A stretch of 5,059 bases of DNA from Phycisphaerales bacterium (GTDB lineage: Bacteria; Planctomycetota; Phycisphaerae; Tepidisphaerales; Tepidisphaeraceae), in assembly GCA_028288905.1 (NCBI GenBank), contig JAQGHJ010000719.1:1-5059 (forward strand). Reading direction: 5' to 3'. The translations under genes were made by a program, and so were the position numbers. The notes beneath the pieces are model-generated. The model was not told where the DNA came from and did not search any database. It saw only the letters and a list, made by a program, of their open reading frames with translations. Shown here one piece after another: positions 3,806 to 5,059 of the stretch (its first letter is position 1; every line of letters starts with the position of its first letter).

Positions 3806-5059
3806 ATGGATCGCGTCGTGGAGCATCGTTCTCCGTGGTCTCGGGTCGTCGCCGCCCTTGTCGGGGCCGGGGCGATTGCATTTGCAACCGTCGTCCGCGC
3901 GCAGGCGGTACCGGCGTTCGCCGACCCTGCCCCGCCGGCCGTCGCGTCGCTCCCGCCGGTCGCCCCACCGCCGGCGGCGAAGAACCCCGATGCCACATTT
4001 CGAGTCGCCCCCGCCCCGCTGCCGGCGGGCGCGGCGACGACGGACTGGACCGGCTTCCTAGGCCCGACCCACAGCCCGGTCGTCCCCGAGACGAAGTTGC
4101 TCGACGCGTGGCCCGCCGGCGGCCCGCGCGCGGTGTGGGAGGCGGCCAAGGGCGGCGGGTACGCGGCCCCGGCCGTCGCCGGGGACCGGCTGCTGCTGTT
4201 CCATCGCGTCGGGGCCGCCGAGGTGCTCGACTGCCTCAAGGCCGACACCGGCGAGCGGTACTGGCGGGCCGAGCGCCCGAGCAAATATCAGGACCGGTAC
4301 GGGTACTCCGACGGCCCCCGGGCCGCCCCGGTCGTGGCCGGCGGGAACGTCTACACGCTCGGCGTCGAGGGCCGACTGACCTGCCGCGAGCTGGCGACCG
4401 GCCGGGAGCGGTGGGCGCGCGACCTCAAGGCCGAGTTCAAGCTCAAGCCCGGGTTCTTCGGGCTCGGGAGCACCCCGCTGGCCGAGGGGGACAAGCTGAT
4501 CGTGAACGTCGGCGCGCCGACGGCCGACGCCGACGGCAAGGCCGGCGCGGACGGTAAAGCCGGCAACGTCGGCAAGCCGGACGGCCCGTGCGTCGCCGCG
4601 TTCGACCTGGCGACCGGCAAGATGGTGTGGGGCGCGGCGGCGAACGGCTGGGGCATGAGCTACGCCAGCCCGGTCCTGGCCACCCTGCACGGCAAGCGGC
4701 GGGTGCTCGTGTTCGCCGGCGGCGAGACCGACCGCGGGGCCGAGGTCACCGGCGGCCTCGTGTGCGTCGACCCGGCGACCGGCGGCGTCGACTTCACGTT
4801 CCCCTGGCGCGGCGACCGCCGCGAGTCGGTCAACGCGAGCAGCCCGCTCCCCCTCGGTGACAATCGTGTGTTCATCAGCGAGTGCTACGGGTCCGGCGGC
4901 ACCGTCATCGAGGTCGGCCCCGACCTCAAGCCCAAGCAGCTCTGGGCGAACGACGCGTTCGGCATGCACTTCATGGTCCCGCTGCACGACCCCGCCCCGC
5001 CGACGGCAACACCGCGCGCCGCGACGGCGACATCTCCCGGCCCGGCGGCGGCCGCGGCC
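3806..5059 (+). CDS. Exported PQQ-like beta-propeller repeat protein, partial
   Basis: An open frame of 418 codons running off the window. An N-terminal signal sequence (R13, then hydrophobic 14-30, with AQA at 32-34 as likely cleavage site) points to export. A Pro/Ala linker (35-79) precedes the propeller, whose start is marked by DWTGFLGP (80-87). Blade-like repeats follow, each with hydrophobic strands and a 'TGxxxW' turn: DTGERYW (147-153), ATGRERW (197-203), ATGKMVW (269-275). SVNASSPL and ISECYGSGG are typical of this planctomycete-rich family. Ligand and function are unknown; membership does not prove PQQ binding or enzyme activity. A DGKAGADGKAG insertion (243-253) is unusual. After HFMVPLHD (388-395, ending at 4990) the frame degrades to Ala/Pro/Thr, while the +1-shifted frame reads ADGNTARRDGDIS, so a frameshift is likely. 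GTG at 3797 is an alternative start; no Shine-Dalgarno is seen. Confidence 0.88.
   Translation, partial: MDRVVEHRSPWSRVVAALVGAGAIAFATVVRAQAVPAFADPAPPAVASLPPVAPPPAAKNPDATFRVAPAPLPAGAATTDWTGFLGPTHSPVVPETKLLDAWPAGGPRAVWEAAKGGGYAAPAVAGDRLLLFHRVGAAEVLDCLKADTGERYWRAERPSKYQDRYGYSDGPRAAPVVAGGNVYTLGVEGRLTCRELATGRERWARDLKAEFKLKPGFFGLGSTPLAEGDKLIVNVGAPTADADGKAGADGKAGNVGKPDGPCVAAFDLATGKMVWGAAANGWGMSYASPVLATLHGKRRVLVFAGGETDRGAEVTGGLVCVDPATGGVDFTFPWRGDRRESVNASSPLPLGDNRVFISECYGSGGTVIEVGPDLKPKQLWANDAFGMHFMVPLHDPAPPTATPRAATATSPGPAAAAA

Noticed and set aside
4058..4987. A 309-codon minus-strand open frame opposite the beta-propeller gene
   Set aside because: It is an antisense shadow; the plus strand carries the signal peptide and the repeated propeller motifs.

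Overview
The window is very GC-rich, with strong G/C preference at third codon positions, few convincing Shine-Dalgarno sites and intergenic DNA full of short palindromic repeats. Together with a secreted PQQ-type beta-propeller protein of a kind abundant in Planctomycetota, this suggests a planctomycete, perhaps of the Gemmata group. The taxon is an inference; no marker gene is present.

Layout. 1-310: no gene; a G-rich hairpin repeat at the left edge. 311-1240 (minus): nnrD, the NAD(P)HX dehydratase of nicotinamide-nucleotide repair; its last codons look as if they come from a second copy of the same G-rich repeat. 1241-1640: no gene; four copies of a palindromic repeat arranged as two nested inverted pairs. 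1641-2903 (minus): a 420-residue protein with a replication-initiator-like winged helix-turn-helix, a long Pro/Ala/Gly linker and a second helical domain. 2904-3065: divergent promoter region with short direct repeats. 3066-3443 (plus): a small DUF2256-DUF3253 fusion protein. 3444-3805: no gene; GC dyads just after the stop, then a 37-bp inverted repeat able to form an unbroken RNA stem on the plus strand. 3806-5059 (plus): an exported PQQ-like beta-propeller protein, cut by the window edge and apparently shifted out of frame in its last 60-70 bases.

The four genes do not form an evident pathway. nnrD is a housekeeping repair gene, the winged-helix gene may be a rep-like or accessory gene, and the other two look like independent units. 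The unifying feature is the intergenic DNA: three repeat families of different sequence but similar design, namely a short palindrome with a 3-nt loop, present as inverted pairs. This resembles REP doublets (REPINs) and is the strongest candidate here for something undescribed. No transposase, CRISPR array, tRNA or rRNA was seen.
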